A stretch of DNA of 38,085 nt, taken from the NCBI RefSeq assembly GCF_006539285.1, contig NZ_BJMS01000028.1, forward strand, positions 1 to 38,085, read 5' to 3'. The translations under genes and the position numbers were made by a program. Under the pieces are notes generated by a model, which was not told the DNA's origin, searched no databases, and saw only the letters and a list, made by a program, of their open reading frames with translations. Origin of the DNA: Sporolactobacillus inulinus (GTDB lineage Bacteria > Bacillota > Bacilli > Bacillales > Sporolactobacillaceae). Shown here piece after piece: positions 25,402 through 34,800 of the stretch; positions within the stretch are counted from its first letter, which is position 1; each line of letters begins with the position of its first letter.

Positions 25402-28400
25402 TTAGACCACTCCTTCATGCAGCTGGATTAAATCGAAAAGTTCCTGATCGCTCATCTCGGTCAGCCACCCCTCGCCGCCGCTCAAAACTTGTTTCTGTAA
25501 GCCTTTTTTTCGTTCAATCAGCAAATCAATCCGTTCTTCCAGCGTACCCTCGCAAATCAATTTATAGACATAAACATTATGCTTCTGGCCAATTCGGTAG
25601 GCGCGATCGGTCGCCTGTTCTTCCACAGCAGGATTCCACCAACGATCGTAATGAATCACATAGCCGGCCTCCGTTAGGTTAAGTCCGACTCCGCCTGCTT
25701 TCAATGAAAGAATGAAGAGCGTTTTTCGCTTCTCTTTATTTTGAAAATCAGTGATTAACTGCTGACGCTGATGGGCACTTAAAGAGCCGTGGAGAAAATA
25801 GACAGCGGCATCCGGGTATTTTTGCTGCACCTTATCCACAAGAATCCTACCCATTTTGACGTACTGAGTAAAGAGCAAGACTTTCTCATTCTGATCAAAG
25901 AGCGGATCGAGAATATCAAACAACAGCTCCATTTTTCCAGACGTTCCACCGGCTGCAGGGTCCAGGTCGCTGACCAGTTCCGGATGATCGCACACCTGTT
26001 TCAGTCGTGTTAACGTAGACAGAATTAGGCCCTTTCTTTTTATACCGCCTGTATCACCGACATTTTGTTTCAGTCTGTCAACAACGGACTGATAGAGCGA
26101 TGCCTGATTTTTGGTTAGATTGCAGACGCGTTTTGCTTCAATTTTTTCGGGAAGATCACGAATGATCCGTTTATCCGATTTTTCCCGGCGGAGGAGAAAC
26201 GGCTGAATCATGCGTGTCAGTTGAGTCGCTTTGGAACGATTGTTTTTCTTCTCGATCGGCTGAATAAAACGTGCTCGGAATCGATCAAGCGAGCCTAAGT
26301 AGCCTGGATTTAAGAATTCCATGATTGACCATAATTCTTCCAAGCGATTTTCAATCGGTGTGCCGGTCAGAACAAGCCGATGAACGGTTTTGACATGGCG
26401 CAGTGCCCGCGTTTTTTGCGCATGCGGATTTTTGATCGCCTGGGCTTCATCAAGGATGCAGCAATTCCATTCATAGGCAAGCTGTTCGGCTTCTTTTGTA
26501 TAGATCGCATAGCTGGTGATCATCACATCACAGGTCTGCAAACGCTGATCGAGCGCGCGCCCATGCAGTCGATTTGTCCCATGATGAATATAGACATCGA
26601 GACTGGGGGAAAAGGTGGCACACTCATGACTCCAGTTTGCAACGAGCGATGTCGGACAGATAATTAACGATGGCCCGCGTTTGGCCGTTTGATCAGGGGC
26701 CGGTTGTGCCGGGTTCTGTTTGCAATAGTCCAAATAAGCGATGGCTTGCACGGTCTTGCCAAGGCCCATATCGTCTGCCAGACAACCGCCGACATTCTGG
26801 TGGCGCAAATGAACAAGCCAGGTATAGCCTTTTTGCTGATAGGGACGCAGTTTGCCGACAAAACTGTTGGGCAGGGCGATCGCTCGAGATGGGCGCTTAA
26901 ATAAATGGCTCAAATAATTATCCAATTCGCTATTGAGATGGACTTTAATGCTTGGTTTGCGTTTGCGTCGTCGTGCTGCCTCGATCTTCATTGCTGTGGA
27001 AACATTTGCTCTCTGATTCAATAAATCGAGCGCATCTTCCATTTCCGCATAGGCTTTGATCATTTGCTTCACCGGTAAATGGATCCACTGGTTTCCGTGA
27101 TGAATAAACGGCTGGTTAGCACGGACAAGGGTTGCGAATTCCTCACTGCTGAATTCGAGATCTCCAACGGCAATTCTCCAGTTGTAACTGATGAGCGCAT
27201 TCAAACCGAACAAGGAGCTTTCTCCAGGACTTTTTTTCTGTTCAATGTCAAGATCCACGGATACGTCCGATGCATCGTGAATTTCAAGATCATTTGGAAA
27301 AACGACGTGTATTGAAACGCGCTTCAAGAGTTCTTCATTCTGATAAAGCTCAGAGATTTCCCCAACGGTCATGGTGCCTGTATAAGCGCGTTTCAGTAGA
27401 GAAATCAGTGATGCCGGCAGTTTTGCTTGAATGGACGTTAACTGTTTTGCAAGCCAGCTGCTCTCGTTCAACGACGACAGAGGATCATTTTCAGGAATAC
27501 GGACGGTACGCCGGCCGCTTTGCCATCCCGTAAGGCTGATTGAATAGTTCCATTGCGCTCCTGGAGAAAAAAGATCGTGGGGATCGATCGGATGCAGTGC
27601 GATCTCTGCGTTCTCCGGTGCAAAGTAAGCGTCCATCTGTTTACGTTTTAGCGCGAGTAGTGCCTGAATCCACGCATGCGCGGATGGAGTTGCCACGGGC
27701 TGAACCCATCCTGCCAATTCAAATTCAAGACGATCCAGCGTTTCAATCATCTCAGGGTCGCGGGTGATCTTCCATGCCTTTTCATTGGACGGCAGCAAAT
27801 CGTCGCGCGCAGATGCTTTGTCTGCGTTCTGATCCTGTGCTGATATAAGCCGGTCGGTCTGACTATTTTCTGTAGCCACCTCTCGAATCAAGGCATTGAC
27901 CCAGTAGATGACAATTAAATAAAGCCACTGCTGTACTTTTTGATCTTGTAATTCATCAATAGAGACGGCAAGACGAGGCAATCGGCCCAACCAATCGCTG
28001 AATAAGCCGCTTTCGTGCAACGGTTCTGCATCCGGAATCCATGTGCTGAAATAGCATTGTTCATCTTTTCCGCGCCGCAAATGATAGAAAAAGGGATAAA
28101 ATAGCCCGTTTTCTAATAAACTATCAACAGCCTCGGAAATTTGCCGAAACCATTGAACGGTCAGTCCAGGGTAGAACGAATTCGTTTGTTCCGGTTGAAG
28201 GACACCGCTACGGATCAATCGAAAAGCGTGAGCCATCGGCATGATGATTCCGTCAACCTCATGATCTTGTTTTCCATCAATAAATGTTGCCGTGTAGGGA
28301 TAGGTTGGATAATCGGAAGTCTCGGAAAGCCAAGAAGGCAAAGTGCTTGATTCAGGAAAAGGCAGTGCGGTGCCATCGCGGTCTGTCACCCAGAAAAAAA

Positions 28401-28455
28401 AATTCCATGTATTCTCAATATGGGGGAGAAACGTCATCTGAAAAAAACGATCCAT
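25402..28455 (-). CDS. ywqA: SNF2-family helicase, YwqA-like
   Basis: This 1017-residue ATP-dependent DNA translocase has about 500 N-terminal residues of the bacterial SNF2-associated type (WxxxLxxL-like GWQSGRR region, acidic), then the helicase core. Walker A is ADDMGLGKTVQAIAY near 565, motif II is LDEAQAIKN near 670, motif III is LTGTPIENRLEELW, and the C-terminal lobe has FILSLKAGGVGLNLTEA and DRWWNPAVEEQATDRAYRIGQ. Role is probably remodelling or repair of DNA-protein complexes. The long ORF extends 121 codons upstream, but that part is low in family likeness; AAGGAG before ATG 28455 and MDRFFQMTFLP give the start. Confidence 0.92.
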   Translation of the reverse strand: MDRFFQMTFLPHIENTWNFFFWVTDRDGTALPFPESSTLPSWLSETSDYPTYPYTATFIDGKQDHEVDGIIMPMAHAFRLIRSGVLQPEQTNSFYPGLTVQWFRQISEAVDSLLENGLFYPFFYHLRRGKDEQCYFSTWIPDAEPLHESGLFSDWLGRLPRLAVSIDELQDQKVQQWLYLIVIYWVNALIREVATENSQTDRLISAQDQNADKASARDDLLPSNEKAWKITRDPEMIETLDRLEFELAGWVQPVATPSAHAWIQALLALKRKQMDAYFAPENAEIALHPIDPHDLFSPGAQWNYSISLTGWQSGRRTVRIPENDPLSSLNESSWLAKQLTSIQAKLPASLISLLKRAYTGTMTVGEISELYQNEELLKRVSIHVVFPNDLEIHDASDVSVDLDIEQKKSPGESSLFGLNALISYNWRIAVGDLEFSSEEFATLVRANQPFIHHGNQWIHLPVKQMIKAYAEMEDALDLLNQRANVSTAMKIEAARRRKRKPSIKVHLNSELDNYLSHLFKRPSRAIALPNSFVGKLRPYQQKGYTWLVHLRHQNVGGCLADDMGLGKTVQAIAYLDYCKQNPAQPAPDQTAKRGPSLIICPTSLVANWSHECATFSPSLDVYIHHGTNRLHGRALDQRLQTCDVMITSYAIYTKEAEQLAYEWNCCILDEAQAIKNPHAQKTRALRHVKTVHRLVLTGTPIENRLEELWSIMEFLNPGYLGSLDRFRARFIQPIEKKNNRSKATQLTRMIQPFLLRREKSDKRIIRDLPEKIEAKRVCNLTKNQASLYQSVVDRLKQNVGDTGGIKRKGLILSTLTRLKQVCDHPELVSDLDPAAGGTSGKMELLFDILDPLFDQNEKVLLFTQYVKMGRILVDKVQQKYPDAAVYFLHGSLSAHQRQQLITDFQNKEKRKTLFILSLKAGGVGLNLTEAGYVIHYDRWWNPAVEEQATDRAYRIGQKHNVYVYKLICEGTLEERIDLLIERKKGLQKQVLSGGEGWLTEMSDQELFDLIQLHEGVV

Positions 28456-28835
28456 GTACAAAGATCTCCTTAAGCATGATCCTAAATTTCGCGCTGATAA
28501 TAAAGTACAGATCGACGCGCTGCTGCAGTGTGTCGCCGTTCGATCGTATCCTATTAGTGTATCATATGGACGGGTGAGATACACGCATTTGAAAAGATTC
28601 CGCGCGGCTTTCAAAACGTGCAATTTAGCGAATTTCTTGTTATGATAGTTCTTGTTACAGTTCAGTATAGGAGTATAAAAGTACTTATGCAGTATGGCAC
28701 ATTGAAGCTCAATTCTATACAACTTTTTCTTAGAAAATGACAGCGTTAACATCAGTAGAAACACGATTATGAGAAATAAAAACAACCCATTTTGGCTGTT
28801 TTCGATGGTTGGCGACAAAGGTGGGATAGGTACAG
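28456..28835. other. divergent intergenic region, ywqA / lipM
   Basis: This AT-rich 380-base gap separates the helicase from lipM. On the plus strand TTGTTA (28652-28657) and TATAAA (28674-28679) are 16 apart and may form a lipM promoter, with a long leader. A dyad GTGTATC-N14-GATACAC lies at 28557-28584 nearer the helicase. I see no RNA gene. A 24-codon frame (28769-28843) that overlaps the lipM start lacks a ribosome site. Confidence 0.4.
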
Positions 28836-29657
28836 ATGAGTAAGCAGGAATGGTATTTTATTGACTCAGGGATCCATTCACCGGCCTATAATATGGCCTT
28901 AGATGAGTATTTGCTCGAATGCGGCGAAAAAGGAAGAACAAAACCTGTGCTCCGCTTCTACGGCTGGGATCCCCCCGGTTTGTCCATTGGCTATTTTCAA
29001 AAAACGACGGGAAGAATCGACTTTGACGGTGCGACGGCGCATGGCATTGCCTGTGTCCGCCGACTGACAGGAGGACTGGCGGTTCTGCATGATGACGAAT
29101 TAACCTACAGCGTGGTGATCCCTGAAGATTATCCGGACATGCCGCATTCCGTCGTCGGTGCCTACCGGGTTTTGTCAAGGGGATTGCTTGAGGGATTCAG
29201 AGCATTAGGGCTGGATGCTGATCTGGCGATTCCTGAGGACAAACGGGTCGGCGCGCACTCGCCGGTTTGTTTTGAAGAAGCTTCCTGGTATGAATTAATT
29301 GTTGCGGGACGAAAAGCTGCCGGGAGTGCACAAACAAGGCAGCGAGGAATGATTCTTCAACACGGATCGATCCCGATCCGTGTCAACACGGATCAACTGT
29401 TTGATTGCTTCTCCTATGCCAATCCGCGTCTGAAAGAGCGAGCGAAGCGGGCGTTTACAGGCAAAGCGGCTGCACTTGAAGAACTGCTTGGGCGTAAAGT
29501 GGCACTGGAGGAAGTGAAAACGGCTTTTTATCATGGTTTTGAAAAAGGTTTGAACATAAACCTTCGCCAACTCGTATTAACGGATGAAGAAGAGCAGATG
29601 GTTCGCGAGCGTGCAAAGAATAAATACGAAACGGACGCTTGGAACCGATCCAGATGA
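28836..29657 (+). CDS. lipM: octanoyltransferase LipM (to GcvH)
   Basis: This enzyme moves octanoyl groups from acyl carrier protein to the GcvH protein, the first step of lipoate assembly in Bacillus. It has 273 residues and matches B. subtilis LipM closely: MALDEYLL, RFYGWDPPGLSIGYFQ, VRRLTGG, LTYSVVIPE, the catalytic Cys145 in PVCFEEASWYEL, and Lys160 in GRKAAGSAQTRQ. The C-terminal extension (FYHGFEKGLNINL) distinguishes it from ligase LplJ. It lies 45 bases before lipA. Confidence 0.93.
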   Translation: MSKQEWYFIDSGIHSPAYNMALDEYLLECGEKGRTKPVLRFYGWDPPGLSIGYFQKTTGRIDFDGATAHGIACVRRLTGGLAVLHDDELTYSVVIPEDYPDMPHSVVGAYRVLSRGLLEGFRALGLDADLAIPEDKRVGAHSPVCFEEASWYELIVAGRKAAGSAQTRQRGMILQHGSIPIRVNTDQLFDCFSYANPRLKERAKRAFTGKAAALEELLGRKVALEEVKTAFYHGFEKGLNINLRQLVLTDEEEQMVRERAKNKYETDAWNRSR

Positions 29658-29702
29658 GACGCGCAATCCGCAGATTCATCGAAGAAAAGAGGGGGAAGAT
29701 AC

Positions 29703-30632
29703 ATGAACAAACACGGAACCTATGTCAGAAAACCGGAATGGCTGAAAATTCGCCTGAATACGAATCAAGATTATCGAGGAATCAAACAATTGATGCGAAC
29801 GGAACGACTGCACACGGTTTGTGAAGAAGCAAAATGTCCGAACATTCATGAGTGCTGGGCAACGCGCCGTACCGCGACGTTTATGATTCTTGGCGATGTT
29901 TGTACGCGTGGATGTCGATTTTGCGCGGTGAAAACAGGAAGACCAACGGAACTGGACCTGCGTGAACCGGAACGAGTCGCTGATTCGGTTGTTAAAATGC
30001 GATTGCGACATGTTGTTGTTACTGCGGTTGCTCGTGACGACTTGAAGGATGGCGGGGCGTATGTCTTTGCTGAAACGATTCGTGCCATTCGCAGAAAAGC
30101 GCCTTACTGTACCATTGAGGTTCTTCCTTCGGATATGAAAGGCGACGATGAAAGCATTCTGACCCTGATGAATGCGAAACCGGATATCTTTGATCATAAT
30201 ATTGAAACCGTTCGGAGACTGACCAAACGTGTTCGGGCGATTGCAACGTATGATCGCTCGCTTGCTGTATTGAAGCGTGTGAAGGAACTGAGTCCGAATA
30301 CGCCCGTGAAATCAAGCATCATGGTCGGCTTGGGCGAAACGAAAGAAGAAATTGTTGAAACAATGGATGATCTTCTTGCCAATCATGTGGATATTATGGT
30401 CATTGGCCAGTATTTGCAGCCGACGCGAAAACATTTGGATGTGGTGCGCTATTACGCACCGGAAGAGTTCGCGGAACTTAAGGAAATCGCATTGGCAAAA
30501 GGATTCAAACATTGTGAAGCAGGTCCGCTCGCACGATCATCGTATCACGCCGATGAACAGGTCGGCGAGGATTCACGGCGCCGACATGATTTGCTGATTC
30601 AACAAGAAGAGAACGAGAACGGAACGGAATAA
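29703..30632 (+). CDS. lipA: lipoyl synthase LipA
   Basis: This radical SAM enzyme inserts two sulfurs into protein-bound octanoyl groups to make lipoate. It has 309 residues. The auxiliary cluster ligands are [12 protein letters not shown]; the SAM cluster ligands are CTRGCRFC; the C-terminal RSSYHADEQ holds the Ser that ligates the auxiliary cluster. The ATG follows GAGGGGGAAG. It forms a two-gene unit with lipM, giving the whole assembly route on GcvH (transfer to E2 subunits needs LipL, not seen here). Confidence 0.96.
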   Translation: MNKHGTYVRKPEWLKIRLNTNQDYRGIKQLMRTERLHTVCEEAKCPNIHECWATRRTATFMILGDVCTRGCRFCAVKTGRPTELDLREPERVADSVVKMRLRHVVVTAVARDDLKDGGAYVFAETIRAIRRKAPYCTIEVLPSDMKGDDESILTLMNAKPDIFDHNIETVRRLTKRVRAIATYDRSLAVLKRVKELSPNTPVKSSIMVGLGETKEEIVETMDDLLANHVDIMVIGQYLQPTRKHLDVVRYYAPEEFAELKEIALAKGFKHCEAGPLARSSYHADEQVGEDSRRRHDLLIQQEENENGTE

Positions 30633-30636
30633 GAAG

Positions 30637-30681
30637 CAAGGGCGTCTTGAAGACTGTAGTTGACTTTGAGACGCCCTTGCT
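30637..30681. terminator. hairpin between lipA and gltC without T run
   Basis: Perfect arms GCAAGGGCGTCT (30637-30648) and AGACGCCCTTGC (30670-30681) enclose a 21-base loop. It starts four bases after the lipA stop. Neither strand has a T run, so termination is uncertain. Confidence 0.5.
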
Positions 30682-30727
30682 GTATCCATTTTGTGGGAAA
30701 ATATTATCGGGCAATGCAAACGTACGG

Positions 30728-31633
30728 TTACTGTCCGAATCGGTGCAGCCGATCATAGAATGCGTCGATAAACTGCGAAAAAATCTGTTCCGACGGTGCT
30801 AGCTCGCGTTCACGTGGACGAATGACCCCTACGGAGCGTGAGATTTTCGGCGTGCTGAGCGGGACAGCCACGATCGTTTCCGGTAGATTGTAAGCGGCAG
30901 CGTTTTCGGGCATTAAAGCAATACCGAAATCAGATGAAACAAGACTTTTAATCGTGTCCATATCTTCGCCTTCGAAAACAATATTCGGAGCAAATCCTGC
31001 TTGCCGGCAGGCATCGCGAAATAGTTCTTGCAGCGACAGCTTGCTTCTGAAGGTAATAAACCGCTCATTTTTTAACTGACTTAACGCAATCGGTCCCTTT
31101 CCGGCTTTTTTATGCCGTTTCGGCATGAGAAGCACCATTCGTTCCGTGTAAAGGATGCTGCTCCGTATCCGTTCATGATGTTTGGGGACAGGTGAAGCAA
31201 AGGCCAGATCGATGCTGCCTTGGCTGATTAATTTGATTAAATAGGGAACGGTCCCTTGGTGTAACTGAAAATCAATGCCTGGATGGATGCTATGAAATTT
31301 TTGCAGGACAATAGGCAGCGTATGCACGGACAAGCTGGTTGAAATACCGAGACGGATCAGTCCTGTTTCAGGATTGAGGTATTCCTTGATCTTCTGTTCG
31401 GCCTTCTCAAATTCGCTGATTCCTCGTTCCGCATGCTCAAGAAAGATCTTGCCCGCTTTTGTGAGCTGGATGTTCCTTCCTTTTCGCGAAAAAAGCGGAA
31501 CACCGAGTTCATCTTCAAGCAATGCAATCTGTCTGCTGATGGCCGATTGGGCCACATGAAGCGCCTCGGATGCCTGCGTAATATGTTCTCGATTTGCAGC
31601 TTCCATAAAGTAGTAAATCTGTCTTAATTCCAT
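30728..31633 (-). CDS. gltC: LysR-type regulator GltC
   Basis: GltC activates gltAB when 2-oxoglutarate is plentiful and glutamate low, and represses its own gene in B. subtilis. This 301-residue protein starts MELRQIYYFMEAANREHITQ with HVAQSAISRQIALLEDELG, close to GltC, and its later FEGEDMDTIKSLVSS and RPRERELAPS blocks also match. ATG at 31633 or 31636 are both possible; the family begins at MELRQ. It is divergent from gltA, the known arrangement. Confidence 0.92.
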   Translation of the reverse strand: MELRQIYYFMEAANREHITQASEALHVAQSAISRQIALLEDELGVPLFSRKGRNIQLTKAGKIFLEHAERGISEFEKAEQKIKEYLNPETGLIRLGISTSLSVHTLPIVLQKFHSIHPGIDFQLHQGTVPYLIKLISQGSIDLAFASPVPKHHERIRSSILYTERMVLLMPKRHKKAGKGPIALSQLKNERFITFRSKLSLQELFRDACRQAGFAPNIVFEGEDMDTIKSLVSSDFGIALMPENAAAYNLPETIVAVPLSTPKISRSVGVIRPRERELAPSEQIFSQFIDAFYDRLHRFGQ

Positions 31634-31636
31634 CAT

Positions 31637-31817
31637 TCAACCTTCATTCATCTAAAAATGAGATTAATTTATTCTAAATTATATATTGTAAAGATCGATA
31701 ATGAAAGAGTAAAATTGAATCACGAAACTTTTGACCTATAAAGAGATAGAATAATTGAATTCAGAAAACTCACACAGATGTGATGGGTGATTGCGAACAG
31801 AAGGAAGGATGAGGTTT
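31637..31817 (+). promoter_or_regulatory. gltC-gltA divergent control region
   Basis: A dyad ATCT-N7-AGAT (31650-31664), which fits the T-N11-A LysR pattern, lies 17 bases above the gltC start, and a second AATTTA-TTC-TAAATT follows at 31666-31680. For gltA, TTGAAT (31715-31720) and TATAAA (31737-31742) are 16 apart; TTGTAA (31686-31691) and TAAAAT (31710-31715) are 18 apart. GltC binding is expected here; the exact boxes are inference. Confidence 0.5.
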
Positions 31818-34800
31818 ATGATGAGCAAAGCTCTGACGAGAGAGAAACCGGAAGGACTTTATCGTCCGCAATTTGAACATGATGCTTGCGGGATTGGCAT
31901 GTATGCGGATATTAAAGGGCGAGCATCCAACGAAATCGTTAAAACAGCACTGGAAATGCTGGCTCGGCTTGACCATCGTGCAGGTAAAGCTGCAGATGGA
32001 AAAACAGGTGACGGAGCCGGGATACTGGTACAAGTCCCTGACCGATTCTTTCAAGAGGTATGCGGCTTTGATCTTCCTCCTGCAGGACACTACGGCGTCG
32101 GCATGTTTTTCATGCCTCAAGACCGCTCAAGCCGTATGGTTGCGATTGGAAAAATTAAAGCGTGCATTGCTGCGCGAAATTTGAGGCTTTATGGGGAACG
32201 CGACGTTCCGGTTGACGAAAACGAAATCAGTGCGTTGGCGCGCAGTAAGGCCCCGTACATGTATCAAATGTTCATTGGTACAGCCAATCAAGATGCAGGT
32301 GCGGCACTGGATTCAAAATTATATTTATTGAGAAAAGCAATTGAAGCAAAATTAACGGATGAAATTTATGTTGCCAGCCTCTCCAGCCAAACCTTGGTTT
32401 ACAAGGGGATGTTGCGTGCCAAAGAGGTTTCGGCTTTTTATACGGATTTGCAGGATGAACGTTTCGTTTCGGCACTTGCTTTAGTGCATTCCCGTTACAG
32501 CACGAATACATTTCCAAGCTGGGAGCGTGCTCACCCGAACCGAATGATTGTCCACAACGGAGAAATTAATACAATTCGCGGCAATATGAGTTGGTTTAAT
32601 GCGAAGGCGAAACGATTGGACGGCGGAAAACTGCCGCAGATCATTGATCCTGAAGGAAGCGACTCTGCAATTTTTGATAATGTGCTTGAATTTTTAACGT
32701 ACCATGGTTTTTCGTTGCCGCATGCCGTCATGATGATGGTTCCGGAACCTTGGGAAGGTGACAGTGAACTACCCGAATATCTTCGCGATTTCTATGAATT
32801 TACCAGCAGAACAATGGAACCGTGGGATGGGCCGATGGCACTTGGTTTCTGCAATGGCAAACAAATCGGAGCCATTCTGGATCGCAACGGTCTGCGTCCC
32901 GCACGTTACTATATCACTAATGACGACAAGGTCGTATTCTCATCGGAGGTCGGTGTTACCGATCTAAAACCGGAAAACATCAAACAGCGCTGTCATTTGA
33001 AGCCAGGTCAGCTTCTGCTCATTGATACGGAGAAACAACGCATTGTTCCCAGTGATGAGTTGAAGAAGGAAGTCTGCGCTTCAGCTGATTACAGGTACAT
33101 TCTGGAAAAATCAGTTGTGAAACTAAATCGAGACAATGGGAAGGCGCCGCTGCTTTCAGACGATGCACGACTCTTCAAGCAAAAAGTATTTGGTTATACC
33201 TATGAGGATGTGACCAAGGGGATTCAACCCATGGTTGAGCAGGGTAAAGAGCCTACCGGAGCGATGGGAAACGACACCCCGCTGGCGGTATTGTCAAATA
33301 AATCTCAGCTATTATTCGATTATTTTAAACAATGGTTTTCACAGGTGACAAACCCGCCGATTGATGCGATTCGCGAGGCGCGCGTGATGTCGAAAATTAC
33401 ATGGCTTGGGCCACAGATTAGTCTGCTTGATCCGCTCAAGCATGTGACCTCGCAAATTCGACTCGAACACCCGATCCTTGATCGAAGAACATTTCAAGAT
33501 CTGTTTCACCAGACGTTAAAAGCAAAAACGGTTGATTTGACCTATCCGGAAAATAATGGTGCGTTTGGTCTTCTCAAAGCCGTTGATCAGCTGATTCTTC
33601 ATGTCGATGAAGTGATTCATGAAGGCGCTGATTTGATCGTTCTCTCGGATCGAAGTGTTGATGAAAAACATCTTGCGATCCCGTCGCTGCTTGCAGTCAG
33701 CGCACTCCATCATCATCTGATTGAACAGGGGACGCGGTCACATATCAGTTTAATTGTTGATTCAGGTGAACCGAGAGACAGTCATCATGTTGCTGCACTG
33801 CTCGGTTACGGCGCCGATGCGATTCATCCATATCTGGCGCTTGAATCGGTACACGCTTTGATTAAGGAGCAACATCTTGACTTGGATGAGGAGAAAGCAG
33901 AACAGAACTATATTAAAGCATTGGTTGCCGGTATCGTAAAAATTATGTCTAAAGTCGGTATTTCGTCGATTCAAAGCTACCGCGGCGCCCAAACCTTTGA
34001 AGCGCTTGGGTTATCAACTCGTTTGATCGAACGGTACTTTGCCGGAACGGTTTCTCAAATTGGCGGGATCGGTTTAGAAGAACTTGAGCAGGAAATGCGT
34101 ATGCGTCATGAGACGGCTGTTAAGGAACTTGATCATGGGGAGATGAAGCCGCTTGATCCGGGAAGTACGCTTCAATGGCGCCAAGGAGGAGAGCAACATA
34201 AGATTGATCCGCTGATTGTGCATACCTTGCAGCAAGCGGCGCGTACAAATGATTATAAATTGTATAAAGATTACGCAAAAATGGTCGATCAAGCACCATT
34301 TTCAACGATCCGCAGTCTGCTCACTTTTGAACGCGATCGCAAACCGATTCCGCTTGATGAAGTCGAACCGGTAGAAAAAATACTCAAGCGGTTTAAAACG
34401 GGAGCTATGTCCTATGGGTCGATCAGCAAAGAAGCTCATGAATCAATGGCGATTGCCATGAATCGAATCGGAGGCAAGAGCAACAGTGGTGAAGGCGGCG
34501 AGGATGCAGAACGGTTCACCCGCGATGAGAATGGCAATTGGCGCCGGAGTGCCATTAAACAAGTTGCTTCCGCACGATTCGGTGTAACCAGCTACTATTT
34601 ATCAGAAGCGGATGAACTGCAAATTAAAATGGCGCAAGGCGCAAAACCGGGCGAAGGCGGGCAGCTTCCTGCCGGGAAGGTTTATCCGTGGATCGCCCGC
34701 ACCCGTCATGCGACGACCGGTGTGGCCTTGATCTCACCGCCGCCGCATCATGATATTTATTCAATTGAAGATTTAGCACAGCTGATCTATGATCTGAAAT

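Noticed and set aside
28456-28818. 121-codon N-terminal extension of the helicase ORF
   Set aside because: It is basic, low in family likeness and lies upstream of a good AAGGAG site; the helicase family begins near MDRFF.
28769-28843. 24-codon frame overlapping the lipM start, beginning MRNKNNPFWLFSM
   Set aside because: The start slightly recalls small AtpI/AtpZ-type membrane proteins, but there is no ribosome site, the frame ends at once and no hydrophobic pair follows.
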